This document shows, in pieces, positions 22,321 through 22,647 of a DNA stretch of 22,647 nt. Numbering within the stretch: position 1 is the first letter of the stretch; each line of letters begins with the position of its first letter. The notes beneath the pieces are model-generated. The model was not told the DNA's origin. It did not search any database and saw nothing but the letters and a program-made list of their open reading frames with translations. The position numbers were made by a program, and so were the translations under genes. This stretch comes from [Haemophilus] felis. GTDB taxonomy: Bacteria > Pseudomonadota > Gammaproteobacteria > Enterobacterales > Pasteurellaceae. The DNA is taken from NCBI GenBank assembly GCA_002015125.1, contig MUYB01000036.1, positions 7,752 to 30,398 of the forward strand, read 5' to 3'.

Positions 22321-22540
22321 AAATTAACCTCTATTAGTATAAAGTAATAAGAAGAACATTAGCCTTTAATAATCAAGCTCGTAGAGATTTACATAAGAAG
22401 TAAAGGCTTGAATAATTCCCGTAGGGAATATACCGCTGAAAGCGGCAGGGTTTGAAAGGGTATCCCCTTTCGCACGACGATTTTACAATGGTGCTTGCAA
22501 CTTGTAAACATCGCTGTCGTGCCTATAAAATATACGACAC
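22321..22540. other. Candidate oriT: cluster of hairpins upstream of mobC
   Basis: No gene is visible. Four inverted repeats follow one another: TTCCC-gta-GGGAA (22416-22428), CCGCT-gaa-AGCGG (22433-22445), GAAAGGG-tatc-CCCTTTC (22454-22471), and a long one with outer arms GCACGAC/GTCGTGC (22472-22478, 22516-22522) and inner arms TTTACAA/TTGTAAA (22482-22488, 22502-22508). Position upstream of the divergently oriented mob genes and the hairpin density fit an origin of transfer. The TATCC word in the third loop is loosely like MOBP nick sites, but the nick position cannot be assigned. Confidence 0.55.
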
Positions 22541-22547
22541 AAACAAG

Positions 22548-22647
22548 CTGTAAGCGATGTGATAGCAAACTGTAAGCGATATGATAGCAAACTGTAAGCG
22601 ATATGATAGCAAACTGTAAGCGATGTGATAGCAAACTGTAAGCGATG
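22548..22647. repeat. 22-bp direct repeats (iterons), 4.5 copies running off the edge
   Basis: Unit CTGTAAGCGAT-R-TGATAGCAAA repeats with exact 22-bp period at 22548, 22570, 22592 and 22614, and a partial copy starts at 22636 and reaches the window end. Units differ only at the position R (G or A). A period of two helical turns is typical of iterons bound by a plasmid Rep protein at oriV. No rep gene is in the window, so it may lie just beyond the edge. The array may also have ended the assembly here. Confidence 0.8.

Noticed and set aside
22389..22634. 81-codon minus-strand ORF with repeated SHRLQ/AYSLL blocks
   Set aside because: It is a translation of the iterons and oriT hairpins; the 22-bp periodicity is DNA-level, not protein-level.
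22548..22647. Possible CRISPR array
   Set aside because: The repeats are contiguous with no unique spacers, and no cas genes exist in the window.

Overview
The window looks like most of the backbone of a small conjugative plasmid from an AT-rich Gram-negative bacterium. Pasteurellaceae is my best guess, from the low GC content, the codon use and the overall layout, which recalls (from memory, unverified) plasmids of the pVT745 type. I see no antibiotic-resistance, toxin or metabolic cargo. Nearly every gene serves transfer or maintenance.

Layout. Positions 1-1286 (minus strand) hold a partition pair: a small ParA ATPase and a ribbon-helix-helix-like partner. Downstream of them (about 62-163) is a fragment with the 3' boundary signature of an IS200/IS605-type tnpB element. 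Positions 1287-2604 contain no convincing gene but are rich in structure: a tandem repeat array in front of parA (candidate parS), several hairpins, an isolated copy of the iteron core, a compact candidate small RNA with its own promoter and terminator (about 2152-2290), palindromes, an IHF-like site and a promoter reading right. Positions 2605-14695 carry one long plus-strand operon. It starts with a small RHH-type protein and a lipoprotein, then encodes a complete P-type type IV secretion system in canonical order (VirB1 to VirB11), a small two-helix membrane protein and the VirD4 coupling protein. The VirB7 lipoprotein is a 52-residue gene. The operon continues, or is followed, by a TrbM-like periplasmic protein, a 16-codon leader ORF, SSB, an unrecognised 120-residue protein and a plasmid topoisomerase III (to 18535). 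A bidirectional terminator separates it from the convergent mobilisation operon (mobC and a 1114-residue relaxase, 18636-22320). Upstream of mobC is a run of hairpins that is the best oriT candidate, followed by 22-bp direct repeats (iterons) that run off the right edge.

How the parts work together. MobC and the relaxase should nick and pilot oriT. VirD4 would deliver the relaxase-DNA complex to the VirB channel and pilus. SSB and topoisomerase III would handle the transferred single strand and DNA topology, while ParA and its partner keep the plasmid in daughter cells. No replication initiator is visible even though iterons are present, so rep probably lies beyond the window edge.

Most interesting points: the candidate small RNA, the orphan iteron with an inverted half-site, the iterons without rep, the nine-G tract directly in front of virD4, and an inverted TTGTAAACA motif shared by the tra control region and the oriT candidate.
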